Notes under the pieces: generated by a model
Databases searched by the model: none
Told to the model about the DNA's origin: nothing
What the model saw: only the letters and a program-made list of their open reading frames with translations
NCBI RefSeq assembly: GCF_016773205.1
Contig: NZ_JAETWB010000018.1
Span: forward strand, 26,757 to 90,756
Length of the DNA stretch: 64,000 bases
Direction: 5' to 3'
From: Belnapia arida
GTDB lineage: Bacteria; Pseudomonadota; Alphaproteobacteria; Acetobacterales; Acetobacteraceae
Made by a program: the position numbers and the translations under genes
Shown here: piece by piece, positions 10,601 to 19,646 of the stretch
Position numbering within the stretch: the stretch's first letter is position 1
How the letters are laid out: each line of letters starts with the position of its first letter

Positions 10601-11075
10601 GACTCTGGCCGGTACCGTCGTCGCCACCAAGGAGCGGCCGACCCGCACCGGCAGCCGCATGTGCTGGCTGACACTTTCCGACCAGACCGGCAGCTTCGAG
10701 GTGACGCTGTTCAGCGAGGTGCTCAACCGCGTCCGCGACCTGCTGACCGAGGGCAATGCGCTGCTGGTCAAGGCCGAGGCGCGGCTCGACAACGACGCGC
10801 TCCGCCTGACCGCAAGCGAGGTGGAGAGCCTGGAGAAGGCCAGCCAGGGCGTCGGCCAGGGCATCCGCCTCTGGCTGGAGGGCCCGGCCGCAGTCGACCC
10901 GATCCGCACCCTGCTGGAGCGCGAGGGCAGGGGCCGCGGCCGCGTCGTCGTCGTCGCCCGCACCAGCGAGGGGCAGGAGGTGGAGTTGGCCCTGCCCGGC
11001 AAGTTCAACGTCTCGCCCCGGCTGATGCAGGCAATGAAGGTTCTGCCGGGCGTGGCGGAGGTGGAGGCGGTCTAG
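7620..11075 (+). CDS. dnaE: DNA polymerase III subunit alpha
   Basis: A 1151-residue catalytic subunit of the replicative polymerase. Domains in order are the PHP domain beginning [15 protein letters not shown] (about residue 11), the glycine-rich palm loop [10 protein letters not shown] (about 365), the catalytic PDFDIDF motif (about 408-414, two metal-binding aspartates), and the finger/HhH region ([21 protein letters not shown] is split across the palm and finger boundary). A C-terminal OB fold follows ([19 protein letters not shown]). Length and motif order fit DnaE1. The gene ends convergently with ada, sharing a CTAG. Long antisense frames opposite it are GC-driven shadows. Confidence 0.96.
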   Translation: [1151 protein letters not shown]

Positions 11076-12127
11076 CCTTTCGCTCCCGCCCGCTCCTTCG
11101 CCAGCAGCGCCCGCTTCCGCGGCACGCCCCAGCGATAGCCGGTGAGGTCGCCATCGGCGCCCACCACGCGATGGCAGGGCACCGCCAGCGAGACGTGGTT
11201 CTGCGCGCAGGCCCGCGCGACGGCACGGATCGCCCGCGGCGCGCCAATGGCGATGGCCATCTGCCCATAGGTCCGCGTCTCGCCGAAGGGGATGGCCTGC
11301 AATGCCTCCCAGACGCGCCGCTGGAAGGCGGTGCCGCGCAGGTCGAGCGGCAGGGCGAGGGCCGCCTTCGGCTCATCCAGGAATTCCACGACCTGCCGCA
11401 CCGTTTCCGCCAGCGCCTCCGGTGCAGGCTCGATCCGCGCCTTGGGGAAGCGCTGCCGCACATCGCCCTCCAGCGCGTCGAAATCCTCCGCAAAGCCGAT
11501 GAAGCAGACACCGCTCTCCGTCGCCCCGACCATCAGCGGCCCGAGCACGCTGGTCGCCGTGGCGATGCGGATCGTCTCGCCCTCGCCGCCACGCCGTGCG
11601 GCGCCCGGGGTCATCCCCAGCACCCGCCCCGGCGCCCCATAGACCCGGCTCTCGCTGCCATAGCCGGCGCCGGCGACGGCCTCCGCCACCCGGTCGCCTG
11701 CCGCCAGCGAGGCCTGCAACCGCCGCGCCCGGACCGAAGCTGCATAGGAATGCGGCGTGACGCCCGTGATCTCCTTGAACAGCCGCAGGAAGTGGTGCCG
11801 CGCATAGCCGGCGTGCGCGGCCAGCGTCGCCAGCGAGGGCGCCGCCTCGCTCGCCTCGATCAGGTCGCAGGCGGCGCGGATGGCGGCGGCGTGGATGGCG
11901 GCCCGCTCGCCCTTCGGGTCGCAGCGCTTGCAGGCGCGGAAGCCCTCCGCCTCCGCCGCCGGCGCATCGGCGTAGAAACGGACATTCTGCCGGAGCGGCT
12001 GGCGCGAGGGACAGCCGGTCCGGCAATAGACCCCCTGGGTGGTGACGGCATAGAGGAAGGCGCCGCAATCGGGCGTCGGGTCGCGGGCCAGCAGGGCTTC
12101 CCAGCGCAGGGCATCTTGGTCGAGCAT
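11072..12127 (-). CDS. ada: Bifunctional methylated-DNA repair protein and transcriptional activator Ada
   Basis: A 351-residue protein that accepts methyl groups from phosphotriesters and O6-methylguanine and activates the adaptive response. The N-terminal zinc site has four cysteines at about residues 35, 39, 66 and 69 (YCRTGCP, CKRCDP). An AraC-type helix-turn-helix block (HHFLRLFKEITGVTP) is next. The C-terminal alkyltransferase domain carries the PCHRVVG active-site motif (about 318-324) and GYRWG. The frame is open upstream, but ATG 12127 gives an E. coli-like length (354) and has GAGGAGGA upstream. A DOPA-dioxygenase-like gene diverges from it. Confidence 0.94.
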   Translation of the reverse strand: MLDQDALRWEALLARDPTPDCGAFLYAVTTQGVYCRTGCPSRQPLRQNVRFYADAPAAEAEGFRACKRCDPKGERAAIHAAAIRAACDLIEASEAAPSLATLAAHAGYARHHFLRLFKEITGVTPHSYAASVRARRLQASLAAGDRVAEAVAGAGYGSESRVYGAPGRVLGMTPGAARRGGEGETIRIATATSVLGPLMVGATESGVCFIGFAEDFDALEGDVRQRFPKARIEPAPEALAETVRQVVEFLDEPKAALALPLDLRGTAFQRRVWEALQAIPFGETRTYGQMAIAIGAPRAIRAVARACAQNHVSLAVPCHRVVGADGDLTGYRWGVPRKRALLAKERAGAKG

Positions 12128-12221
12128 CGGTCGGTCCTCCTCGTCGCTGCTGGTGTCAGGATGGCGATGCGGGCCTTCGGCAGCCATCCGGGCATTGCCC
12201 CGGCATGAAGGGAAGGAAGCG

Positions 12222-12563
12222 ATGACCGAGGCGATCACCGGCTGGCATGCCCATGTCTACTACGATCCGGTCTCCACCCGCAGCACCGCCGCGGCGCTGC
12301 GCGAGGCGATCGCCGCCCGCTTCCCGGTGGCGGTGCTCGGCCGCTGGCACGATTCCCCGGTCGGCCCGCATCCCTCCGCCATGTACCAGGTCGCCTTCGG
12401 TCCCGAATTGCTGCCCGGCCTTCTGCCCTTCCTCGCCCTGAACCGCGCCGGCCTCGCCATCCTCGTACATCCGGAGACAGGCCGCGCCCGAGCCGACCAT
12501 TCCGCCCATGCGCTGTGGATGGGCGCAATGCTGCCGCTCAGGCTGGACGTCCTGCCAGCGTAG
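12222..12563 (+). CDS. DOPA 4,5-dioxygenase family protein
   Basis: A 113-residue protein matching the small DOPA 4,5-dioxygenase family (extradiol-type, related to fungal and plant betalain enzymes and common in proteobacteria with unknown substrate). Conserved histidines are seen in WHAHVYY (about 7-13), [11 protein letters not shown] (about 46-56), LVHPETG and [10 protein letters not shown], which would supply the metal site. ATG 12222 follows AAGGAAGCG at good spacing. It is head-to-head with ada across 94 nt. The true substrate is unknown; an aromatic catechol is the family-based guess. Confidence 0.85.
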   Translation: MTEAITGWHAHVYYDPVSTRSTAAALREAIAARFPVAVLGRWHDSPVGPHPSAMYQVAFGPELLPGLLPFLALNRAGLAILVHPETGRARADHSAHALWMGAMLPLRLDVLPA

Positions 12564-12713
12564 CCGGTACCGCCTCCATCGCCCGGCGCAGTCGGTCCTG
12601 CGCTCCGGGTACGGTCCGTGGCATGCGACGTGCCGAGACGCATATTCTGTGCGAGCCCAAAGGTTGCCGAAGGCGGAGAACAGTTTCTCGCGATTTCTAT
12701 CGAACTCTTAGGC

Positions 12714-12729
12714 AATTCGTATACGAATT
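12714..12729. promoter_or_regulatory. Perfect 16-bp palindrome upstream of aqpZ
   Basis: AATTCGTATACGAATT is an exact palindrome in an otherwise GC-rich context, ending 49 nt before the aqpZ ATG. Its core TCGTATACGA fits the T-N-GT-AC-N-A pattern bound by FadR/VanR-branch GntR regulators, but a TetR-type factor is also possible. No candidate regulator gene is adjacent. Confidence 0.55.
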
Positions 12730-12778
12730 TGGCCCGGACGCCGCCGTATTCCCGGCGGCGCACCGAGAGGACATCTCA

Positions 12779-13564
<786 letters not shown>

Positions 13565-13571
13565 CCCGGGC

Positions 13572-14422
13572 TCAGCCCCGCGCCGTCACCAGCCAGATGG
13601 CCGCCGCGGGCATCACCACCCCGCCGGGCCCTTCCATGGCCTGGTAGAAGGCGAGGAGGCGGTGCCGCACAGCCTCCCGCACCTCCTCAGGCGCCCCTTG
13701 CAGCGCCCGACTGACCTGGCCGAGCGTCATGGCGAAATCCGCCGCCTCGGCTGCATCGGCACCGAGCCGCATCGGCACGTCCTCCGGCGCCAGCGCCACC
13801 TCGCCGAAGCCCGCGTCGCGCAGGATGCGCTCCACCCGCGCCGGATCGGCAAAGGCGAACTGCCCCGGCTCCTCCGGACCGGAGGGCGGCGGGAGCGGGA
13901 TCAGGTCCCGCACCGCCGCCGCGGCGCCGGTCGTCCAGCGATTCTCGGCGGCGGCGCGGAAGGCCGCCAGCACCAGCCGCGCCTCCGGCTTCAGCGCCGC
14001 CCGCAGATGGGCGAAGGCCGCCACCGGCTCTGGAAGAACATCACCCCGAAGCGCGAGGCCAGCAGGTCGAAGCCGCCGGACGGGAAGGGATGCGCCGCAG
14101 CATCGGCCAGAAGCGCCTCGGCCTGGGCGAGCCCCGCCGCTGCGATCCGCCGCCGCGCGGCCTCCACCGATTCCGCCGCGATATCGACGCCCAGCACCCG
14201 CCCGTCGGGGCCGACCCGTTCCGCCAGGGCGATGGTCGAGGTGCCGCTGCCGCAGCCGATATCGAGCACATGCTCGCCAGGGCGCGGAGCCGCCCGCGCC
14301 AGGAGCAGGTCGAGTACCGGCGCGAAACGGGCGTCGATCCGCTCATGCTCCCGCGCCCAGGCCCGCGTCGCTGGCCCGTTCCAGTAGGCGGCTTGCGCCG
14401 CGTTCGGCCCTTCCTGCGTCAT
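13572..14422 (-). pseudogene. Class I SAM-dependent methyltransferase, broken by a one-base frameshift
   Basis: The N-terminal part reads from ATG 14422 and has the SAM-binding motif VLDIGCGSGTST, the acidic loop GVDIA and the FDLLASRFGVMFF motif. It then runs into nonsense (QSRWRPSP) and stops. The family continuation, EPVAAFAHLRAALKPEARLVLAAF, resumes in another frame from about 14030 and runs cleanly to 13572. Adding one base at 14032/14033 joins the two parts exactly, giving FF-x-EPVAAF. The intact protein would have about 283 residues. It is either a fresh pseudogene or a sequencing error. The substrate is unknown. The gene lies 12 nt downstream of an acyl-CoA synthetase gene on the same strand. 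Confidence 0.85.
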
Positions 14423-14434
14423 GCCCGCTCTCCG

Positions 14435-16198
14435 CTACTTGGTGAGCGCCTGGATCTCCGTCGCATGGCGCTCCAGCACGGCCCGGCGCTTCACCTTCAT
14501 GGTCGGCGTCAGCAGCCCGTTCTCCACCGAGAAGGCGGCCGGCGCCATGCCCCAGCGGCGGATGCGCTCGATGTTGGAGAGCCGCGCATTCACCCGCGCC
14601 ACCGCCTGGGCGAGCCCCGCCTCATGACCCTCGGCCGGCACGAGCAGGGCGACGACGCCTGGCTGCCCCTCGCCGGCGACGACGGCCTGGGCGACCTCCG
14701 GCTCCGCCATCAGCAGCGATTCCAGCTTGGCTGGGCTCACCATGTCGCCGCCGAGCGTCTTGATGAAGTCCCGCTTGCGGTCGGTGATGGTGATCCGCCT
14801 GTCCTCGATCCGCGCCACGTCGCCGGTATGCAACCAGGGCGCCTCGCCGGGCTCGACGGTACGGATCGCCGCCGCCGTCGCCGTCGGGTTGCCCCAATAG
14901 CCGTCCATCACCAGCGGGCCGCGCACCAGCAGCTCGCCATCCTCGGCGAGCCGCGCCTCCACCCCAGGCAGTGGGTAGCCGACCGTCTGCCGCACGTTGT
15001 CCCAAGGCGGGTTGACCGCGATCACCGGCCCCGCCTCCGTCTGCCCATAGCCCTGGATCAGCGGCAGGCCAAAGCCGATGAAAAAGCCGGAGAGGTCCGG
15101 ATCGAGCCGCGCCCCGCCGCAGACCATCGCCTGGAGGTGGCCGCCGAAGCGTGCCCGCACCTTCCCCCGCACCAGCCGCTCCAGCACCGCATCCTGCACC
15201 TGCTCCAGCAGGGAGAGCCGCCCGCCATCCGCCCGCTTCAGCCCGAGCGCCAGCGCCCGGTGAAAAAGCCGCTGGCGGAAGGGTGTTTCCTTCTCCAGCT
15301 GCGCCAGCATCCGGCCGCGCAGCACCTCGAAGAGCCGCGGCACGGCGGTGATGATGCTCGGGCGGAACTCCTGGAACTCGGCCGAGAGCCGGTCGGCGCC
15401 GCGCGAATAGACCACCTCCACCCCGAGCGAGGGCAGCAGGAAGACGCCGACCGTGTGCTCGTAGCTGTGCGAGAGCGGCAGGAAGGAAAGATAGACCGTG
15501 CCGTCCAGCCGGAGGCGCTTGGCCAGCGCCGCAACGCCGTCGCGGTTGGCCAGCATCGCCCGGTGCGGCAGCATCACCCCGCGCGGCGTGCCCCCGGTAC
15601 CGGAGGTGTAGATCAGGCAGGCGAGGCGGCCGGAGGGAATCTGCTCCGCCTCCGCCATCAGCAACGGCAAGTCGCCCGGCTCCGCCAGCAACTCAGGCCA
15701 ATGGGCAAAGCGCGCGGCCGCACCCTCAGGCGGCATCGCATCGAGGCCGATCAGCAGGTCGAGCCCCGCCGGCGCCGCCTTCGCCACCCGCGCCGCCAGG
15801 GCGGGCGAGGAGACAATCGCGATGCGTGCCCCGGAGTCGCGCAGGATATGCGCATGGTCCGCCTCGGTGTTGGTGGTGTAGGTCGGCACGGTGACAGCAC
15901 CGATCGCCATCAGCGCCACATCGGCGATGTTGAATTCCGGGCGGCTCTCGCTGACCAGCAGCACCCGGTCGCCCGGCATGACACCGGCGCCGCGCAGCCA
16001 GGCAGCGGCGCTGGCGACGCCGAGGGCAAATTGTCCCCAGCTCAGCCGCTGCCAGCCGCCCTGGCGCCAGTAGCGGACCATGGGCCGGTCCGGCCGCTGG
16101 CGGGCGATGTCGAGCAGCATCCAGGGCAGGCTGCCCCAAGGAGTTTCGCCCGGGCTGCCGGTGAAGGCATCCGCCTGGCTGGGACCGATATCCGGCAT
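14435..16198 (-). CDS. Long-chain acyl-CoA synthetase (AMP-forming, FadD15-like)
   Basis: A 587-residue member of the adenylate-forming superfamily that activates fatty acids to acyl-CoA through acyl-AMP. Visible motifs are the P-loop-like YTSGTGGTPRGVML, the GYGQTEAGPV motif, YPLPGVEARL, the hinge DRKRDFIKTLGGD and a C-terminal block typical of long-chain ligases. The sequence is close in style to actinobacterial and proteobacterial FadD15 proteins. ATG 16198 gives MPDIGPSQADAF and has GGGGGAAG upstream; longer in-frame extensions are arginine-rich and implausible. It diverges from the pepF gene. Confidence 0.88.
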   Translation of the reverse strand: MPDIGPSQADAFTGSPGETPWGSLPWMLLDIARQRPDRPMVRYWRQGGWQRLSWGQFALGVASAAAWLRGAGVMPGDRVLLVSESRPEFNIADVALMAIGAVTVPTYTTNTEADHAHILRDSGARIAIVSSPALAARVAKAAPAGLDLLIGLDAMPPEGAAARFAHWPELLAEPGDLPLLMAEAEQIPSGRLACLIYTSGTGGTPRGVMLPHRAMLANRDGVAALAKRLRLDGTVYLSFLPLSHSYEHTVGVFLLPSLGVEVVYSRGADRLSAEFQEFRPSIITAVPRLFEVLRGRMLAQLEKETPFRQRLFHRALALGLKRADGGRLSLLEQVQDAVLERLVRGKVRARFGGHLQAMVCGGARLDPDLSGFFIGFGLPLIQGYGQTEAGPVIAVNPPWDNVRQTVGYPLPGVEARLAEDGELLVRGPLVMDGYWGNPTATAAAIRTVEPGEAPWLHTGDVARIEDRRITITDRKRDFIKTLGGDMVSPAKLESLLMAEPEVAQAVVAGEGQPGVVALLVPAEGHEAGLAQAVARVNARLSNIERIRRWGMAPAAFSVENGLLTPTMKVKRRAVLERHATEIQALTK

Positions 16199-16260
16199 TC
16201 CGCGTGCTTCCCCCTGCTTCGTGGCTTGGCCCTGCCTGCCTGCGCCATATATGCAATGCC

Positions 16261-18153
16261 GTGACCCGAGCCGAGCCCCAATCGCCCCCGCCCCAGGCCG
16301 CCGCGGATGCCGCCGCCGCCGGGGCCACCCGCCCGGCCCCTCTCTCCGGGGCCGTCCTCTCACCCCTCGATGCCGGCGGCGAGGCGGGCCCGCCCCTGCC
16401 GGTCTGGGATCTTTCCGACCTCTATGCCTCGCCAGAGGATCCGCGCCTCGCCGCCGATCTCGACCGGGCGGAGGAGGAGGGCAAGGCCTTCGCCGCCCGC
16501 CTGTCCGGCAAGCTCGGCGGCCTCTCGGGCGACGCCCTCGCCGAGGCGATCGGCCAGTACGAGCGGATCGAGGAGATGCTTGGCCGTGCTATGAGCTTCG
16601 GGCAGCTCATCTTCGCCGGCGATGCCACCGACCCGGCCAATGGCCGCTTCTACCAGACCCTGCAGGAGCGGGTGACGGCGATCAGCAGCCACCTGCTGTT
16701 CCTAACGCTCGAGCTGAACCGGCTGGACGACGCCGAGATCGAGCGCAAGCTCGCCGGCAGCCCGGCACTCGCCCGCTGGCAGCCCTGGCTGCGCGACCTG
16801 CGCGTCTTCCGCCCGCACCAGCTCTCCGACGAGATCGAGAAGCTGCTGCACGAGAAGGAGGTCACCGGCCGCTCCGCCTGGAACCGCCTCTTCGACGAGA
16901 CCATCGCCAACATGCAGGTGCGGATCGGTGATGAGGAGCTAACGGTCTCGGCTGCCCTCAACCGCCTCTCCGACCGTGACCGCTCGGTGCGCGCCGCTGC
17001 GGCCGAGAGCATCTCGGCGGCCTTTGGCAGCCAGGTGCGGCTGTTCTCGCTGATCACCAACACCCTCGCCAAGGACAAGGAGATCATCGACAACTGGCGG
17101 CGCTACCCGCGTCCCGGATCCTCCCGCAACCGGGCCAACATGGTCGAAGACGAGGTGGTGGACGCGCTAGTGACGGCGGTGCGCGACAGCTTCCCACGCC
17201 TCTCCCACCGCTATTACTCCATGAAGGCCAAGTGGCTTGGCCTGCCGAAGCTGCAGCACTGGGACCGCAACGCCCCCTTGCCCGAGGAGCAGGACCGCGC
17301 CATTGCCTGGCCCGACGCGGTGCGGACGGTGCTCGACAGCTACCGCGCCTTCAGCCCGGAACTCGCCGAGATCGGCGGCCGCTTCTTCGACAAGCCCTGG
17401 ATCGATGCCGCGCTCCGTCCCGGCAAGGCGAGCGGCGCCTTCGCGCACCCGACCGTGCCGAGTGCGCATCCCTATCTGTTGCTCAACTACCACGGCAAGT
17501 CGCGCGACGTGATGACGCTCGCCCATGAGCTCGGCCATGGTGTGCATCAGGTGCTGGCGGGCGACCAGGGCTACCTGCTCTCTGGCACCCCGCTGACCTT
17601 GGCCGAGACCGCCTCGGTCTTCGGCGAGATGCTGACCTTCCGTGGCCTGCTCGATGCCGAGCAGGACCCGAAGCGCCGCCGGCTGATGCTGGCCGGCAAG
17701 GTTGAGGACATGCTGAATACGGTGGTGCGGCAGATCGCCTTCTACCGTTTCGAGACCCTGCTGCATGACGAGCGCCGCCGCGGCGAGCTTTCTGCCGAGC
17801 GCATCGCCGAGCTCTGGATGCAGGTGCAGCGCGAGAGCCTCGGCCCCGCCTTCGACTTCACCGAGGATTACGGCGTCTACTGGGCCTACATCCCGCACTT
17901 CATCCACTCGCCCTTCTATGTCTATGCCTATGCCTTCGGCGATTGCTTGGTGAATGCCCTCTACGGCGTCTACCGCGAGGGCCGCGTCCCCGACTTCGAG
18001 CGGAAATACCTCGACCTGCTGCGCGCCGGCGGCACGTTGCGGCACAAGGAGCTACTGGCGCCCTTCGGCCTCGACGCCTCGGACCCGGCCTTCTGGCAGC
18101 GCGGCCTCGACGTCATCGCCAGCTTCATCGATGAATTGGAACAGGATGTCTGA
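16261..18153 (+). CDS. pepF: M3 family oligoendopeptidase F
   Basis: A cytosolic zinc metallopeptidase that degrades short peptides. The zinc motif HELGH lies at about residues 421-425 (MTLAHELGHGVHQ), with the third ligand in the downstream LAETASVFGEMLTF segment. The substrate-side FHSPFYVYAYAFG-like stretch (HSPFYVYAYAFGD) is also present. Length is 630 residues from GTG 16261. An upstream ATG at 16204 is in frame but would overlap the divergent ligase leader, and the intervening residues do not look conserved. The proline/alanine-rich first 40 residues are disordered. The stop overlaps the ABC1 kinase start by 8 nt. Confidence 0.9.
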   Translation: MTRAEPQSPPPQAAADAAAAGATRPAPLSGAVLSPLDAGGEAGPPLPVWDLSDLYASPEDPRLAADLDRAEEEGKAFAARLSGKLGGLSGDALAEAIGQYERIEEMLGRAMSFGQLIFAGDATDPANGRFYQTLQERVTAISSHLLFLTLELNRLDDAEIERKLAGSPALARWQPWLRDLRVFRPHQLSDEIEKLLHEKEVTGRSAWNRLFDETIANMQVRIGDEELTVSAALNRLSDRDRSVRAAAAESISAAFGSQVRLFSLITNTLAKDKEIIDNWRRYPRPGSSRNRANMVEDEVVDALVTAVRDSFPRLSHRYYSMKAKWLGLPKLQHWDRNAPLPEEQDRAIAWPDAVRTVLDSYRAFSPELAEIGGRFFDKPWIDAALRPGKASGAFAHPTVPSAHPYLLLNYHGKSRDVMTLAHELGHGVHQVLAGDQGYLLSGTPLTLAETASVFGEMLTFRGLLDAEQDPKRRRLMLAGKVEDMLNTVVRQIAFYRFETLLHDERRRGELSAERIAELWMQVQRESLGPAFDFTEDYGVYWAYIPHFIHSPFYVYAYAFGDCLVNALYGVYREGRVPDFERKYLDLLRAGGTLRHKELLAPFGLDASDPAFWQRGLDVIASFIDELEQDV

Positions 18154-19522
18154 GCGCAGCCCCGAAAGCACCATCTTCGGCGAACTGCGCCGGATGGCGC
18201 GCACCTCCGGCGCCGTCGGCGGCATCGCCGCCCGCGTCGCCGGGGAACGCATCTTTGGCGTGAAGACCGACAAGACGGCGCATGCGGAGGACCTGAAGGC
18301 GATCCTCGGCGGCCTCAAGGGCCCGTTGATGAAGGTCGCCCAGTTCCTCTCGACCGTTCCCGACGCCCTGCCGGAGGAGTATGCGCAGGAGCTGGCGACC
18401 CTCCAGTCCAACGCCCCGCCGATGGGCTGGCCTTTCGTCCGCCGCCGCATGGGCTCTGAGCTCGGCCCGGCCTGGGAGAGCCGCTTCAAGAGCTTCGGCC
18501 GCGAGGCCGCCGCGGCCGCCAGCCTTGGCCAGGTCCATCGCGCGACACTGCCGGACGGGCGGGAAGTTGCCTGCAAGTTGCAATACCCGGACATGCCCAG
18601 CGTGGTGGAGGCCGACCTTCGCCAGCTCAAGCTCGCGGTCAGCCTCTACCGCCGGATGGACAGCGCCCTCGACAATGGTGAAGTCTACCAGGAGATGTGC
18701 GACCGGCTGCGCGAGGAGCTGGACTACCTCCGCGAGGCCTCGCAGATGCGCCTCTACGGCATCATGATGCGCGACACGCCGGACGTCTCGATCCCGACGC
18801 CGGTCGAAGAGCTCTGCACCAAGCGGCTACTGACGATGAGCTGGCTTGACGGCCGCGCCATCATCAAGCGGCTCGAGGAGGATCCGCCGCTCGAGGAGCG
18901 CAATGCCTATGCGAAGGCGCTGTTCCGCGCGTGGTACAAGCCTTTTTACCAGTACGGCGTCATCCATGGAGACCCGCATCTCGGCAACTACCAGGTGCGG
19001 CCGGACCGGGCGGGCATCAACCTCCTCGACTTCGGCACCATCCGGGTCTTCCCGCCGAGCTTCGTCGGCGGCGTCATCCTGCTCTACGAGGCGGTGCGCG
19101 ACGGCGACGACGACAAGGCGGCCGAGGCCTACCGCATCTGGGGCTTCCGCAACCTCTCGAAGGAGACGATGGAGGTGCTGAGCCTTTGGGCCAAGTTCCT
19201 CTACGAACCCCTGGTGCAGGACCGCGTCCGCCCGATCCAGGAGGTCGATGACATGTCCTATGGCCGCAAGATGGCGGCCAAGGTGCATGAGGGGCTGAAG
19301 CGCACCGGCGGAGTCCGCATCCCGCGCGAATTCCCGCTGATGGACCGCGCCGCGATCGGCCTCGGCAGCGTCTTCTTGCGGTTGCGCGCGCAGATGAACT
19401 GGCATCAGATGTTCATGGAACTGGCCGAGGACTTCTCCGAGGCGGAACTGACCGAACGGCAGGTGTCTGGACTGCGTGAAGCCGGGGTGCCGGCCGCGAC
19501 GGCGGGTGCCGCTGCCAAATAG
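18146..19522 (+). CDS. ABC1/AarF/UbiB-type atypical kinase
   Basis: A 458-residue member of the ABC1 family, whose best known member UbiB supports ubiquinone synthesis. It has the family KxGQ-like helix (KGPLMKVAQFLST), the alanine-rich nucleotide loop AAAASLGQVHRA followed by the lysine in VACKLQYP, the HGDPHLGNYQ catalytic loop and LLDFGTIR as the metal-binding DFG equivalent. No C-terminal TM pair is obvious, unlike classical UbiB, so a soluble ABC1 paralogue is more likely than UbiB itself. ATG 18146 lies inside the pepF end, so the two genes are translationally coupled. Confidence 0.87.
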   Translation: MSERSPESTIFGELRRMARTSGAVGGIAARVAGERIFGVKTDKTAHAEDLKAILGGLKGPLMKVAQFLSTVPDALPEEYAQELATLQSNAPPMGWPFVRRRMGSELGPAWESRFKSFGREAAAAASLGQVHRATLPDGREVACKLQYPDMPSVVEADLRQLKLAVSLYRRMDSALDNGEVYQEMCDRLREELDYLREASQMRLYGIMMRDTPDVSIPTPVEELCTKRLLTMSWLDGRAIIKRLEEDPPLEERNAYAKALFRAWYKPFYQYGVIHGDPHLGNYQVRPDRAGINLLDFGTIRVFPPSFVGGVILLYEAVRDGDDDKAAEAYRIWGFRNLSKETMEVLSLWAKFLYEPLVQDRVRPIQEVDDMSYGRKMAAKVHEGLKRTGGVRIPREFPLMDRAAIGLGSVFLRLRAQMNWHQMFMELAEDFSEAELTERQVSGLREAGVPAATAGAAAK

Positions 19523-19536
19523 GCAGGCCGCCTATT

Positions 19537-19572
19537 CCACGGGCTTGGGCATGGGTTTGCCCAAATCCGTGG
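19537..19572 (+). other. Long hairpin in the pntAA leader
   Basis: CCACGG (19537-19542) pairs with CCGTGG (19567-19572), and TTGGGCA (19545-19551) with TGCCCAA (19558-19564), around a 6-nt loop. A 2-nt internal bulge separates the two stems. No T-run follows. It lies 14 nt after the ABC1 kinase stop and 74 nt before pntAA, so it may be a T-less terminator or a leader structure. Confidence 0.55.
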
Positions 19573-19646
19573 CCACGCCTCGGACATTCCATCTTGCCTC
19601 CCCGCGATCACATGCGCATGTTCCGCGCCCGAAGGGGGAGACCCGC

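Noticed and set aside
14090..16264. A 724-codon plus-strand frame opposite the acyl-CoA synthetase
   Set aside because: It is antisense to a gene with all adenylate-forming motifs; composition is repetitive Arg/His/Pro, with no recognisable domain.
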